DNA from: Auanema rhodensis | Lineage: Eukaryota > Nematoda > Chromadorea > Rhabditida > Rhabditidae | Length of the DNA: 64,000 nt | Direction: 5' to 3' | Assembly: GCA_964057225.1 (NCBI GenBank) | Contig: OZ059895.1 | Coordinates: 14,136,001-14,200,000, forward strand | Shown here: positions 14,001-27,414 of the stretch, in pieces | Layout of the letters: the number at the start of each line of letters is the position of its first letter | Position numbering within the stretch: position 1 is the first letter of the stretch | Program-made: the position numbers and the translations under genes | Notes under the pieces: generated by a model | Databases searched by the model: none | Told to the model about the DNA's origin: nothing | The model's input: only the letters and a program-made list of their open reading frames with translations

Positions 14001-17000
14001 GAGGTACTTTCCTGATTCAACCAGAAACATTCTGTGTTCGAATTAAATTTTGGAACGCTCTCCACTGGAGAGCAACATGAATCGAAAATCATTGGATGAA
14101 TCAAGTTCTTTGGATTTTTAAAAATGAAAAATCAACGAAGATGATAATCATTCTGGGAATTGTAGTTGAGATGAGCCAAGTTCGATGTAGCCTACACGTG
14201 TGTATGACCCATGGTATCTACTCAAGAGAGACGGTCTTTATCATGTTGGGGAGAGAGATACAACACGTCTATGTGATACGACACGTGCATTGATGCCACT
14301 GGGAGGTGACACTGCTTCTTCGGTTTAATTACCCAAGTTTGAGGTACTTTCCTGATTCAACCAGAAACATTCTGTGTTCGAATTAAATTTTGGAACGCTC
14401 TCCACTGGAGAGCAACATGAATCGAAAATCATTAGATGAATCAAGTTCTTTGGATTTTTAAAAATGAAAAATCAACGAAGATGATAATCATTCTGGGAAT
14501 TGTAGTTGAGATGAGCCAAGTTCGATGTAGCCTACACGTGTGTATGACCCATGGTATCTACTCAAGAGAGACGGTCTTTATCATGTTGGGGAGAGAGACA
14601 CAACACGTCTATGTGATACGACACGTGCATTGATGCCACTGGGAGGTGACACTGCTTCGTCGGTTTAATTACCCAAGTTTGAGGTACTTTCCTGATTCAA
14701 CCAGAAACATTCTGTGTTCGAATTAAATTTTGGAACGCTCTCCACTGGAGAGCAACATGAATCGAAAATCATTGGATGAATCAAGTTCTTTGGATTTTTA
14801 AAAATGAAAAATCAACGAAGATGATAATCATTTCGGGAATTATAGTTAAGATGAGCCAAGTTCAGATGTAGCTTACACGTGTCTATGACCCATGGTGTCT
14901 AGTCAAGAGAGACGGTCTTTATCATGTTGGGGAGAGAGATACAACACGTCTATGTGATACGACACGTGCATTGATGCCACTGGGAGGTGACACTGCTTTG
15001 TCGGTTTAATTACCCAAGTTTGAGGTACTTTCCTGATTCAACCAGAAACATTCTGTGTTCGAATTAAATTTTGGAACGCTCTCCACTGGAGAGCAACATG
15101 AATCGAAAATCATTGGATGAATCAAGTTCTTTGGATTTTTAAAAATGAAAAATCAACGAAGATGATAATCATTTCGGGAATTATAGTTAAGATGAGCCAA
15201 GTTCAGATGTAGCTTACACGTGTCTATGACCCATGGTGTCTAGTCAAGAGAGACGGTCTTTATCATGTTGGGGAGAGAGATACAACACGTCTATGTGATA
15301 CGACACGTGCATTGATGCCACTGGGAGGTGACCCTGCTTCATCGGTTTAATTACCCAAGTTTGAGGTACTTTCCTGATTCAACCAGAAACATTCTGTGTT
15401 CGAATTAAATTTTGGAACGCTCTCCACTGGAGAGCAACATGAATCGAAAATCATTGGATGAATCAAGTTCTTTGGATTTTTAAAATTGAAAAATCAACAA
15501 AGATGATAATCATTCTGGGAATTGTAGTTGAGATGAGCCAAGTTCGATGTAGCCTACACGTGTGCAGGACCCATGGTGTCTAGTCAAGAGAGACAGTCTA
15601 TACCATGTTGGGGGGAGAGATACAACACGTCTATGTGATACGACACGTGCATTGATGCCACTGGGAGGTGACACTGCTTCGTCGGTTTAATTACCCAAGT
15701 TTGAGGTACTTTCCTGATTCAAACAGAAACATTCTGTGTTCGAATTAAATTTTGGAACGCTCTCCACTGGAGAGCAACATGAATCGAAAATCATTGGATG
15801 AATCAAGTTCTTTGGATTTTTAAAAATGAAAAATCAACGAAGATGATAATCATTCTGGGAATTGTAGTTGAGATGAGCCAAGTTCGATGTAGCCTACACG
15901 TGTGTATGACCCATGGTATCTACTCAAGAGAGACGGTCTTTATCATGTTGGGGGGAGAGACACAACACGTCTATGTGATACGACACTTGCATTGATGCCA
16001 CTGGGAGGTGACCCTGCTTCATCGGTTTAATTACCCAAGTTTGAGGTACTTTCCTGATTCAACCAGAAACGTTCTGTGTTCGAATTAAATTTTGGAACGC
16101 TCTCCACTGGAGAGCAACATGAATCGAAAATCATTGGATGAATCAAGTTCTTTGGATTTTTAAAATTGAAAAATCAATGAGGATGATAATCATTCTGGGA
16201 ATTATAGTTGAGATGAGCCAAGTTCGATGTAGCCTACACGTGTGTATGACCCATGGTGTCAAGTCAAGAGAGACGGTCTTTATCATGTTGGGGGGAGAGA
16301 TACAGCACGTCTCTGTGATACGACACGTGCATTGATGCCACTGGGAGGTGACACTGCTTCGTCGGTTTAATTACCCAAGTTTGAGGTACTTTCCTGATTC
16401 AACCAGAAACATTCTGTGTTCGAATTAAATTTTGGAACGCTCTCCACTGGAGAGCAACATGAATCGAAAATCATTGGATGAATCAAGTTCTTTGGATTTT
16501 TAAAAATGAAAAATCAACGAAGATGATAATCATTTCGGGAATTATAGTTAAGATGAGCCAAGTTCAGATGTAGCTTACACGTGTCTATGACCCATGGTGT
16601 CTAGTCAAGAGAGACGGTCTTTATCATGTTGGGGAGAGAGATACAACACGTCTATGTGATACGACACGTGCATTGATGCCACTGGGAGGTGACACTGCTT
16701 TGTCGGTTTAATTACCCAAGTTTGAGGTACTTTCCTGATTCAACCAGAAACATTCTGTGTTCGAATTAAATTTTGGAACGCTCTCCACTGGAGAGCAACA
16801 TGAATCGAAAATCATTGGATGAATCAAGTTCTTTGGATTTTTAAAATTGAAAAATCAACAAAGATGATAATCATTCTGGGAATTGTAGTTGAGATGAGCC
16901 AAGTTCGAAGTAGCCTACACGTGTGCAGGACCCATGGTGTCTAGTCAAGAGAGACAGTCTATACCATGTTGGGGGGAGAGATACAACACGTCTATGTGAT

Positions 17001-20000
17001 ACGACACGTGCATTGATGCCACTGGGAGGAGACACTGCTTCTTCGGTTTAATTACCCAAGTTTGAGGTACTTTCCTGATTCAACCAGAAACATTCTGTGT
17101 TCGAATTAAATTTTGGAACGCTCTCCACTGGAGAGCAACATGAATCGAAAATCATTGGATGAATCAAGTTCTTTGAATTTTTAAAATTGAAAAATCAACG
17201 AAGATGATAATCATTCTGGGAATTGTAGTTGAAATGAGCCAGGTTCGATGTAGCCTACACGTGTGTATGACCCATGGTATCTAGTCAAGAGAGACGGTCT
17301 ATACCATGTTGGGGGGAGAGATACAGCACGTCTATGTGATACGACACGTGCATTGATGCCACTGGGAGGAGACACTGCTTCTTCGGTTTAATTACCCAAG
17401 TTTGAGGTACTTTCCTGATTCAACCAGAAACATTCTGTGTTCGAATTAAATTTTGGAACGCTCTCCACTGGAGAGCAACATGAATCGAAAATCATTGGAT
17501 TAATCAAGTTCTTTGAATTTTTAAAATTGAAAAATCAACGAAGATGATAATCATTCTGGGAATTGTAGTTGAAATGAGCCAGGTTCGATGTAGCCTACAC
17601 GTGTGTATGACCCATGGTATCTAGTCAAGAGAGACGGTCTATACCATGTTGGGGGGAGAGATACAGCACGTCTATGTGATACGACACGTGCATTGATGCC
17701 ACTGGGAGGAGACACTGCTTCTTCGGTTTAATTACCCAAGTTTGAGGTACTTTCCTGATTCAACCAGAAACATTCTGTGTTCGAATTAAATTTTGGAACG
17801 CTCTCCACTGGAGAGCAACATGAATCGAAAATCATTGGATGAATCAAGTTCTTTGAATTTTTAAAATTGAAAAATCAACGAAGATGATAATCATTCTGGG
17901 AATTGTAGTTGAAATGAGCCAGGTTCGATGTAGCCTACACGTGTGTATGACCCATGGTATCTACTCAAGAGAGACGGTCTTTATCATGTTGGGGAGAGAG
18001 ATACAACACGTCTATGTGATACGACACGTGCATTGATGCCACTGGGAGGTGACACTGCTTCTTCGGTTTAATTACCCAAGTTTGAGGTACTTTCCTGATT
18101 CAACCAGAAACATTCTGTGTTCGAATAAAATTTTGGAACGCTCTCCACTGGAGAGCAACATGAATCGAAAATCATTAGATGAATCAAGTTCTTTGGATTT
18201 TTAAAAATGAAAAATCAACGAAGATGATAATCATTCTGGGAATTGTAGTTGAGATGAGCCAAGTTCGATGTAGCCTACACGTGTGTATGACCCATGGTAT
18301 CTACTCAAGAGAGACGGTCTTTATCATGTTGGGGAGAGAGACACAACACGTCTATGTGATACGACACGTGCATTGATGCCACTGGGAGGTGACACTGCTT
18401 CGTCGGTTTAATTACCCAAGTTTGAGGTACTTTCCTGATTCAACCAGAAACATTCTGTGTTCGAATTAAATTTTGGAACGCTCTCCACTGGAGAGCAACA
18501 TGAATCGAAAATCATTGGATGAATCAAGTTCTTTGGATTTTTAAAAATGAAAAATCAACGAAGATGATAATCATTTCGGGAATTATAGTTAAGATGAGCC
18601 AAGTTCAGATGTAGCTTACACGTGTCTATGACCCATGGTGTCTAGTCAAGAGAGACGGTCTTTATCATGTTGGGGAGAGAGATACAACACGTCTATGTGA
18701 TACGACACGTGCATTGATGCCACTGGGAGGTGACACTGCTTTGTCGGTTTAATTACCCAAGTTTGAGGTACTTTCCTGATTCAACCAGAAACATTCTGTG
18801 TTCGAATTAAATTTTGGAACGCTCTCCACTGGAGAGCAACATGAATCGAAAATCATTGGATGAATCAAGTTCTTTGGATTTTTAAAATTGAAAAATCAAC
18901 AAAGATGATAATCATTCTGGGAATTGTAGTTGAGATGAGCCAAGTTCGATGTAGCCTACACGTGTGCAGGACCCATGGTGTCTAGTCAAGAGAGACAGTC
19001 TATACCATGTTGGGGGGAGAGATACAACACGTCTATGTGATACGACACGTGCATTGATGCCACTGGGAGGTGACACTGCTTCGTCGGTTTAATTACCCAA
19101 GTTTGAGGTACTTTCCTGATTCAAACAGAAACATTCTGTGTTCGAATTAAATTTTGGAACGCTCTCCACTGGAGAGCAACATGAATCGAAAATCATTGGA
19201 TGAATCAAGTTCTTTGGATTTTTAAAATTGAAAAATCAACAAAGATGATAATCATTCTGGGAATTGTAGTTGAGATGAGCCAAGTTCGATGTAGCCTACA
19301 CGTGTGCAGGACCCATGGTGTCTAGTCAAGAGAGACAGTCTATACCATGTTGGGGGGAGAGATACAACACGTCTATGTGATACGACACGTGCATTGATGC
19401 CACTGGGAGGTGACACTGCTTCGTCGGTTTAATTACCCAAGTTTGAGGTACTTTCCTGATTCAAACAGAAACATTCTGTGTTCGAATTAAATTTTGGAAC
19501 GCTCTCCACTGGAGAGCAACATGAATCGAAAATCATTGGATGAATCAAGTTCTTTGGATTTTTAAAAATGAAAAATCAACGAAGATGATAATCATTCTGG
19601 GAATTGTAGTTGAGATGAGCCAAGTTCGATGTAGCCTACACGTGTGTATGACCCATGGTATCTACTCAAGAGAGACGGTCTTTATCATGTTGGGGGGAGA
19701 GACACAACACGTCTATGTGATACGACACTTGCATTGATGCCACTGGGAGGTGACCCTGCTTCATCGGTTTAATTACCCAAGTTTGAGGTACTTTCCTGAT
19801 TCAACCAGAAACGTTCTGTGTTCGAATTAAATTTTGGAACGCTCTCCACTGGAGAGCAACATGAATCGAAAATCATTGGATGAATCAAGTTCTTTGGATT
19901 TTTAAAATTGAAAAATCAACGAAGATGATAATCATTCTGGGAATTGTAGTTGAGATGAGCCAAGTTCGATGTAGCCTACACGTGTGTATGACCCATGGTA

Positions 20001-23000
20001 TCTACTCAAGAGAGACGGTCTTTATCATGTTGGGGGGAGAGACACAACACGTCTATGTGATACGACACTTGCATTGATGCCACTGGGAGGTGACACTGCT
20101 TCGTCGGTTTAATTACCCAAGTTTGAGGTACTTTCCTGATTCAAACAGAAACATTCTGTGTTCGAATTAAATTTTGGAACGCTCTCCACTGGAGAGCAAC
20201 ATGAATCGAAAATCATTGGATGAATCAAGTTCTTTGGATTTTTAAAATTGAAAAATCAACAAAGATGATAATCATTCTGGGAATTGTAGTTGAGATGAGC
20301 CAAGTTCGATGTAGCCTACACGTGTGCAGGACCCATGGTGTCTAGTCAAGAGAGACAGTCTATACCATGTTGGGGGGAGAGATACAACACGTCTATGTGA
20401 TACGACACGTGCATTGATGCCACTGGGAGGTGACACTGCTTCGTCGGTTTAATTACCCAAGTTTGAGGTACTTTCCTGATTCAAACAGAAACATTCTGTG
20501 TTCGAATTAAATTTTGGAACGCTCTCCACTGGAGAGCAACATGAATCGAAAATCATTGGATGAATCAAGTTCTTTGGATTTTTAAAAATGAAAAATCAAC
20601 GAAGATGATAATCATTCTGGGAATTGTAGTTGAGATGAGCCAAGTTCGATGTAGCCTACACGTGTGTATGACCCATGGTATCTACTCAAGAGAGACGGTC
20701 TTTATCATGTTGGGGGGAGAGACACAACACGTCTATGTGATACGACACTTGCATTGATGCCACTGGGAGGTGACCCTGCTTCATCGGTTTAATTACCCAA
20801 GTTTGAGGTACTTTCCTGATTCAACCAGAAACGTTCTGTGTTCGAATTAAATTTTGGAACGCTCTCCACTGGAGAGCAACATGAATCGAAAATCATTGGA
20901 TGAATCAAGTTCTTTGGATTTTTAAAATTGAAAAATCAATGAGGATGATAATCATTCTGGGAATTATAGTTGAGATGAGCCAAGTTCGATGTAGCCTACA
21001 CGTGTGTATGACCCATGGTGTCAAGTCAAGAGAGACGGTCTTTATCATGTTGGGGGGAGAGATACAGCACGTCTCTGTGATACGACACGTGCATTGATGC
21101 CACTGGGAGGTGACACTGCTTCGTCGGTTTAATTACCCAAGTTTGAGGTACTTTCCTGATTCAACCAGAAACATTCTGTGTTCGAATTAAATTTTGGAAC
21201 GCTCTCCACTGGAGAGCAACATGAATCGAAAATCATTGGATGAATCAAGTTCTTTGGATTTTTAAAAATGAAAAATCAACGAAGATGATAATCATTTCGG
21301 GAATTATAGTTAAGATGAGCCAAGTTCAGATGTAGCTTACACGTGTCTATGACCCATGGTGTCTAGTCAAGAGAGACGGTCTTTATCATGTTGGGGAGAG
21401 AGATACAACACGTCTATGTGATACGACACGTGCATTGATGCCACTGGGAGGTGACACTGCTTTGTCGGTTTAATTACCCAAGTTTGAGGTACTTTCCTGA
21501 TTCAACCAGAAACATTCTGTGTTCGAATTAAATTTTGGAACGCTCTCCACTGGAGAGCAACATGAATCGAAAATCATTGGATGAATCAAGTTCTTTGAAT
21601 TTTTAAAATTGAAAAATCAACGAAGATGATAATCATTCTGGGAATTGTAGTTGAAATGAGCCAGGTTCGATGTAGCCTACACGTGTGTATGACCCATGGT
21701 ATCTAGTCAAGAGAGACGGTCTATACCATGTTGGGGGGAGAGATACAGCACGTCTATGTGATACGACACGTGCATTGATGCCACTGGGAGGAGACACTGC
21801 TTCTTCGGTTTAATTACCCAAGTTTGAGGTACTTTCCTGATTCAACCAGAAACATTCTGTGTTCGAATTAAATTTTGGAACGCTCTCCACTGGAGAGCAA
21901 CATGAATCGAAAATCATTGGATTAATCAAGTTCTTTGAATTTTTAAAATTGAAAAATCAACGAAGATGATAATCATTCTGGGAATTGTAGTTGAAATGAG
22001 CCAGGTTCGATGTAGCCTACACGTGTGTATGACCCATGGTATCTAGTCAAGAGAGACGGTCTTTATCATGTTGGGGGGAGAGACTGAACACGTCTGTGTG
22101 ATACGACACGTGCATTGATGCCACTGGGAGGTGACACTGCTTCGTCGGTTTAATTACCCAAGTTTGAGGTACTTTCCTGATTCAACCAGAAACATTCTGT
22201 GTTCGAATTAAATTTTGGAACGCTCTCCACTGGAGAGCAACATGAATCGAAAATCATTAGATGAATCAAGTTCTTTGGATTTTTAAAAATGAAAAATCAA
22301 CGAAGATGATAATCATTCTGGGAATTGTAGTTGAGATGAGCCAAGTTCGATGTAGCCTACACGTGTGTATGACCCATGGTATCTACTCAAGAGAGACGGT
22401 CTTTATCATGTTGGGGAGAGAGACACAACACGTCTATGTGATACGACACGTGCATTGATGCCACTGGGAGGTGACACTGCTTCGTCGGTTTAATTACCCA
22501 AGTTTGAGGTACTTTCCTGATTCAACCAGAAACATTCTGTGTTCGAATTAAATTTTGGAACGCTCTCCACTGGAGAGCAACATGAATCGAAAATCATTGG
22601 ATGAATCAAGTTCTTTGGATTTTTAAAAATGAAAAATCAACGAAGATGATAATCATTTCGGGAATTATAGTTAAGATGAGCCAAGTTCAGATGTAGCTTA
22701 CACGTGTCTATGACCCATGGTGTCTAGTCAAGAGAGACGGTCTTTATCATGTTGGGGAGAGAGATACAACACGTCTATGTGATACGACACGTGCATTGAT
22801 GCCACTGGGAGGTGACACTGCTTCGTCGGTTTAATTACCCAAGTTTGAGGTACTTTCCTGATTCAACCAGAAACATTCTGTGTTCGAATTAAATTTTGGA
22901 ACGCTCTCCACTGGAGAGCAACATGAATCGAAAATCATTGGATGAATCAAGTTCTTTGGATTTTTAAAATTGAAAAATCAACAAAGATGATAATCATTCT

Positions 23001-25004
23001 GGGAATTGTAGTTGAGATGAGCCAAGTTCGATGTAGCCTACACGTGTGCAGGACCCATGGTGTCTAGTCAAGAGAGACAGTCTATACCATGTTGGGGGGA
23101 GAGATACAACACGTCTATGTGATACGACACGTGCATTGATGCCACTGGGAGGTGACACTGCTTCGTCGGTTTAATTACCCAAGTTTGAGGTACTTTCCTG
23201 ATTCAACCAGAAACGTTCTGTGTTCGAATTAAATTTTGGAACGCTCTCCACTGGAGAGCAACATGAATCGAAAATCATTGGATGAATCAAGTTCTTTGGA
23301 TTTTTAAAAATGAAAAATCAACGAAGATGATAATCATTCTGGGAATTGTAGTTGAGATGAGCCAAGTTCGATGTAGCCTACACGTGTGTATGACCCATGG
23401 TATCTACTCAAGAGAGACGGTCTTTATCATGTTGGGGGGAGAGACACAACACGTCTATGTGATACGACACGTGCATTGATGCCACTGGGAGGTGACACTG
23501 CTTCGTCGGTTTAATTACCCAAGTTTGAGGTACTTTCCTGATTCAACCAGAAACATTCTGTGTTCGAATTAAATTTTGGAACGCTCTCCACTGGAGAGCA
23601 ACATGAATCGAAAATCATTGGATGAATCAAGTTCTTTGGATTTTTAAAATTGAAAAATCAATGAGGATGATAATCATTCTGGGAATTATAGTTGAGATGA
23701 GCCAAGTTCGATGTAGCCTACACGTGTGTATGACCCATGGTGTCTAGTCAAGAGAGACGGTCTTTATCATGTTGGGGGGAGAGACACAACACGTCTATGT
23801 GATACGACACTTGCATTGATGCCACTGGGAGGTGACCCTGCTTCATCGGTTTAATTACCCAAGTTTGAGGTACTTTCCTGATTCAACCAGAAACGTTCTG
23901 TGTTCGAATTAAATTTTGGAACGCTCTCCACTGGAGAGCAACATGAATCGAAAATCATTGGATGAATCAAGTTCTTTGGATTTTTAAAATTGAAAAATCA
24001 ATGAGGATGATAATCATTCTGGGAATTATAGTTGAGATGAGCCAAGTTCGATGTAGCCTACACGTGTGTATGACCCATGGTGTCTAGTCAAGAGAGACGG
24101 TCTTTATCATGTTGGGGGGAGAGACACAACACGTCTATGTGATACGACACTTGCATTGATGCCACTGGGAGGTGACCCTGCTTCATCGGTTTAATTACCC
24201 AAGTTTGAGGTACTTTCCTGATTCAACCAGAAACGTTCTGTGTTCGAATTAAATTTTGGAACGCTCTCCACTGGAGAGCAACATGAATCGAAAATCATTG
24301 GATGAATCAAGTTCTTTGGATTTTTAAAATTGAAAAATCAATGAGGATGATAATCATTCTGGGAATTATAGTTGAGATGAGCCAAGTTCGATGTAGCCTA
24401 CACGTGTGCAGGACCCATGGTGTCTAGTCAAGAGAGACAGTCTATACCATGTTGGGGGGAGAGATACAGCACGTCTATGTGATACGACACTTGCATTGAT
24501 GCCACTGGGAGGTGACAATGCTTCATCGGTTTAATTACCCAAGTTTGAGGTACTTTCCTGATTCAACCAGAAACGTTCTGTGTTCGAATTAAATTTTGGA
24601 ACGCTCTCCACTGGAGAGCAACATGAATCGAAAATCATTGGATGAATCAAGTTCTTTGGATTTTTAAAATTGAAAAATCAACAAAGATGATAATCATTCT
24701 GGGAATTGTAGTTGAGATGAGCCAAGTTCGATGTAGCCTACACGTGTGCAGGACCCATGGTGTCTAGTCAAGAGAGACAGTCTATACCATGTTGGGGGGA
24801 GAGATACAGCACGTCTATGTGATACGACACTTGCATTGATGCCACTGGGAGGTGACAATGCTTCATCGGTTTAATTACCCAAGTTTGAGGTACTTTCCTG
24901 ATTCAACCAGAAACATTCTGTGTTCGAATTAAATTTTGGAACGCTCTCCACTGGAGAGCAACATGAATCGAAAATCATTGGATGAATCAAGTTCTTTGGA
25001 TTTT

Positions 25005-25611
25005 CGGTTCTTCAATAATCACTGTAGTAATAGGTAGGTAGATCCATAATTTGTAAAATAAAACAATTTATATTGCAGTTAGTATGAATGAATTCTTATC
25101 AGAACTAATTAATGCTACAGGATTTGCTGTTATTAATGTTGTTCTTGTATCGGAGTTGATTTCACCAGCTGCAAGGGTTTCTGCACTGCAGGTGTGATCT
25201 TCAAACTGATACGATAATTGACTTGAACAACAACATGATTTACTAAATTTTGATTTCAGTGGACTCTTGTTTTGGGATTTTTCCTTTCAATACCTCAAAA
25301 TTGTTTTCTATTTATATATTCTATATGGCCTCCTTTTTATGTTCTTATGTTATGCATAGTTCAACCATGTTTTATAGTATATATTTATAGGTAAAACAAT
25401 ATTTTTTTTGTATTTTAAAGAAAAAATATTTATAAATAATAATTATAATAATATTAAAAATCGTAAATTTTTAATAAATAATACAATATATTCTAAATTT
25501 TAATTTTTGATATGTAATAGGAACTACGAAGCGTTTGCAAACATGGAAGAAATGTTAGAATTTTTGTTTTCTCTTGAATTGTACAAACTTCCTTGTTTGA
25601 AACACCTATAA
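25005..25611 (+). pseudogene. 5'-truncated MFS sugar-transporter-like gene, last exons
   Basis: Three consecutive exon pieces remain: 25005-25033 (cut at its 5' end by the SL1 array), 25079-25191 and 25260 onward. They join in frame (phases 1 and 0) through introns of 45 and 68 nt. The translation reads through a hydrophobic stretch, then NATGFAVINVVLVSELISPAARVSALQ-type sequence (TM11 with the SEL..PAARxS.. loop typical of nematode SLC2-like transporters) and a final TM helix containing QNCFLFIYSIWPPFYV. The coding sequence can stop at TAA 25392, or splice at 25391 to an exon at 25521 and stop at 25609, adding an acidic tail. Nothing encoding the first ten or so helices is present, because the SL1 array abuts the coding sequence. 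The remnant reads cleanly without stops, so truncation is probably recent, or the rest lies beyond the array. The family is recognised from a short stretch only. Confidence 0.6.
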
Positions 25612-26125
25612 GGATGTAGGTGGCAACAAATACAGAACAGCTCAAAAACTAAAAAACAAATTGACTATGCTCAAGTTTGTTCAGTTGGAAGGTTTTATTA
25701 TAGTATCACTAATTAGATATTTCAGATTACTTCTCATATAATATAGTATAATATTCATTCTATTATAATCAATATTAAAGAAAAAGAAACCAAAAGAAAA
25801 CTCTTCAATACAGTTTATGATGCTATAATTTTGAAATCAGCATAACATATAATACAATTTCAATTCAAAGTCAAATAATATACCGTATGATATTGTATAA
25901 AAAAATAATTTAAATTGTATCTTTCATTGTTTATTTCAGTTTTATAAGCTTCTGGTCCTGGTCGTCTCAAGGATTTTTGACAATTTTCGTTTATTCATGA
26001 TGTGCTTTTAATTAATATATAATTATTAATGATAATAGATTACTTGTACATATCTTTTTCTTTTTCTTTTTTTCTTAATAAAAACTTTAATTGAAAATAA
26101 TAAATTTAAAAATACATTGTCATAG
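25612..26125. other. AT-rich intergenic spacer
   Basis: No coding-like frame seen. The last bases read cattgtcatag directly before the Srd-like start codon, a possible trans-splice acceptor. A pyrimidine-rich run lies at about 26050-26075. Confidence 0.5.
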
Positions 26126-26800
26126 ATGAATCTTGAGTTCTTACCTTGGTTTGCTGGCATCTCAAGTTTTGTGGGAATTATAATCAATACTATTTTTATT
26201 TTTATAATTAATAAATGTCCATCAACTAAAATATCTTCATATAAATATTATTTATATATTCATACAGTTATTGATTTATGTTTAAGTTTTTTTTTTATTT
26301 TTAACATACCGGTAAATTAAAAAAAAAAGTTTTATAAGAGTAATAACAACAACATTCAAGGTTTTTCTTAAAAATAGTACAATAATAATTAATATATCAT
26401 GTGGTCTATCAAGAAATTACAATTATATTTGGAGTATGATTCTATTTTATGCACATTGTACATCACTATGTGCTTCTATGCTTATTTTATGCAATTGTTT
26501 CATCTATCGCTATATAGCATTATGCTCGTAAGATTGCTCATAATCAATATAATTTTATTTATTTTTTAATTTTTAGACATAAAACAATTCGAATATTTAA
26601 TCATCCTTTAACAATATCTATTATAATATTATTAAATTTATTTGTTTTATTATTTTGGAGTTCAATAGTTCATAGGGGATTAGGTCCTCATCATATTATT
26701 GAAGAAGCAATGAGAGATTATATCATGGAAGAGTCTGGAATTGATATTGTTGACCATTATTATGTCGCAATTTCTAATGAGGTTTGAGTTTTCTTGTTAT

Positions 26801-26873
<73 letters not shown>

Positions 26874-27382
26874 ATATAAAATATAATTTATTTTAAAATA
26901 TTTAGTTACTTCATATAGAGTCTAGTAGAAACAAATGGGTTACTGGTATTGTATCATTTTTTTCTTTGGTAATTATTACAACAATATGTTGCACAATGGG
27001 AATTATAAATAAATTAAAACAACAAGAAGTTTTAAGTGAAAAAATTAAAAAATATCATAAACATATTGTAAAACTTTTACTTATACAGGTAATTGAATTA
27101 ATTAATTGAATTAATTTTTTTTCTTTTTTTTTTCAGAGTGGTTTACCATTTCTATTTTTAGAATTTCCTATTTTAGCTTTTTATTTCTTTCTTTTTGTTT
27201 TTTATTATAATTTTCAAAAAGATCTATTGTTATATTTAACAATAAGCTATAACCTTCTTCCAATAGCAAATCCATTAATATCAATATATTTTCTTAAAGA
27301 TTATAGAAATTTTATTTTTAAAAAAATTGGAAGTTTCACCAACAATAGCTCAAAAGTTTCACGAACAGAAAAATGTACATAG
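26126..27382 (+). CDS. Srd-like seven-transmembrane chemoreceptor
   Basis: Five exons: 26126-26311, 26361-26527, 26577-26781, 26906-27088, 27137-27382. Phases match throughout and give an uninterrupted 328-residue protein, the usual length for nematode serpentine chemoreceptors. TM1 is at about residues 8-29; the following loop has CPSTKISSYKYYLY, like the SP..(I/L).SYK motif of the Str/Srd superfamily. A CGLSR segment before TM3 and FIYRYIAL at its end resemble the Srd pattern (YGPCR and FYYRYYVL). The last TM ends NPLISIYFLKDYR, the NPL..IYF..YR motif of this superfamily. The protein should sit in ciliary membranes of sensory neurons and couple to G proteins; its ligand cannot be told. Intron 3 (26782-26905) holds a 69-nt CT tract. 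The gene ends 32 bp from the convergent esterase remnant. The Srd assignment is moderate; chemoreceptor is firm. Confidence 0.85.
26804..26872. repeat. (CT)n microsatellite in chemoreceptor intron
   Basis: About 34 CT units with one TT interruption, inside intron 3 of the Srd-like gene. Confidence 0.95.
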
Positions 27383-27414
27383 AGTTCTATTCTTCTCTGA
27401 TACTTTTAATACTT

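Larger units (their letters stand above)
25..24968 (+). ncRNA. 74 SL1 spliced-leader RNA genes (start list)
   Basis: Leader starts: 25, 366, 707, 1047, 1388, 1728, 2069, 2409, 2750, 3091, 3432, 3773, 4114, 4454, 4795, 5136, 5477, 5817, 6157, 6498, 6834, 7175, 7516, 7857, 8197, 8538, 8879, 9220, 9560, 9900, 10240, 10580, 10921, 11261, 11602, 11942, 12282, 12622, 12962, 13302, 13642, 13982, 14322, 14662, 15003, 15344, 15684, 16024, 16364, 16705, 17045, 17385, 17725, 18065, 18405, 18746, 19086, 19426, 19766, 20106, 20446, 20786, 21126, 21467, 21807, 22147, 22487, 22828, 23168, 23508, 23848, 24188, 24528, 24868. Each RNA spans roughly start to start+100. From the start: leader nt 1-22 ending TTTGAG; donor GT at 23-24; a hairpin with stem CAGAA/TTCTG; Sm-type site AAATTTTGG at about nt 65-72; then stem GCTCTCC/GGAGAGC with a 3-nt loop. 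The Sm site followed by AAC and a stem matches the known C. elegans SL1 RNA plan. SL RNAs are pol II snRNA-like transcripts that donate their leader in trans-splicing. The exact 3' end is inferred. Confidence 0.95.
1..25004 (+). repeat. SL1 RNA gene tandem array, main block (~340-bp unit, 74 leaders)
   Basis: Seventy-three full intervals average 340.3 bp and run head to tail on the + strand; the window opens 24 nt before the first leader and the block stops 136 nt into the last unit, where MFS-transporter coding sequence begins. Each unit holds one SL1 RNA gene of about 100 nt and a ~240-nt spacer. The spacer carries a conserved block next to the transcription start (cactgggaggtgac, about -25 to -12) and two or three ACACGT boxes, one inside the palindrome ACACGTGT. 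I found no 5S rRNA sequence in the unit, unlike the 5S/SL1 repeats known from Caenorhabditis. Units differ mainly by base changes; the unit from 6498 has a short deletion near 6655. Multi-unit blocks are duplicated: about 9020-10560 recurs at about 11402-12942 (seven units on) and about 15640-16700 recurs at about 20400-21460 (fourteen units on). Confidence 0.95.

Noticed and set aside
821-23479. Eighteen + strand ORFs of 65 codons repeating along the array
   Set aside because: They are chance open frames in the spacer of copies that lack a TAG in one frame; they start downstream of the SL1 RNA, run into the promoter of the next unit, and are broken in most units.
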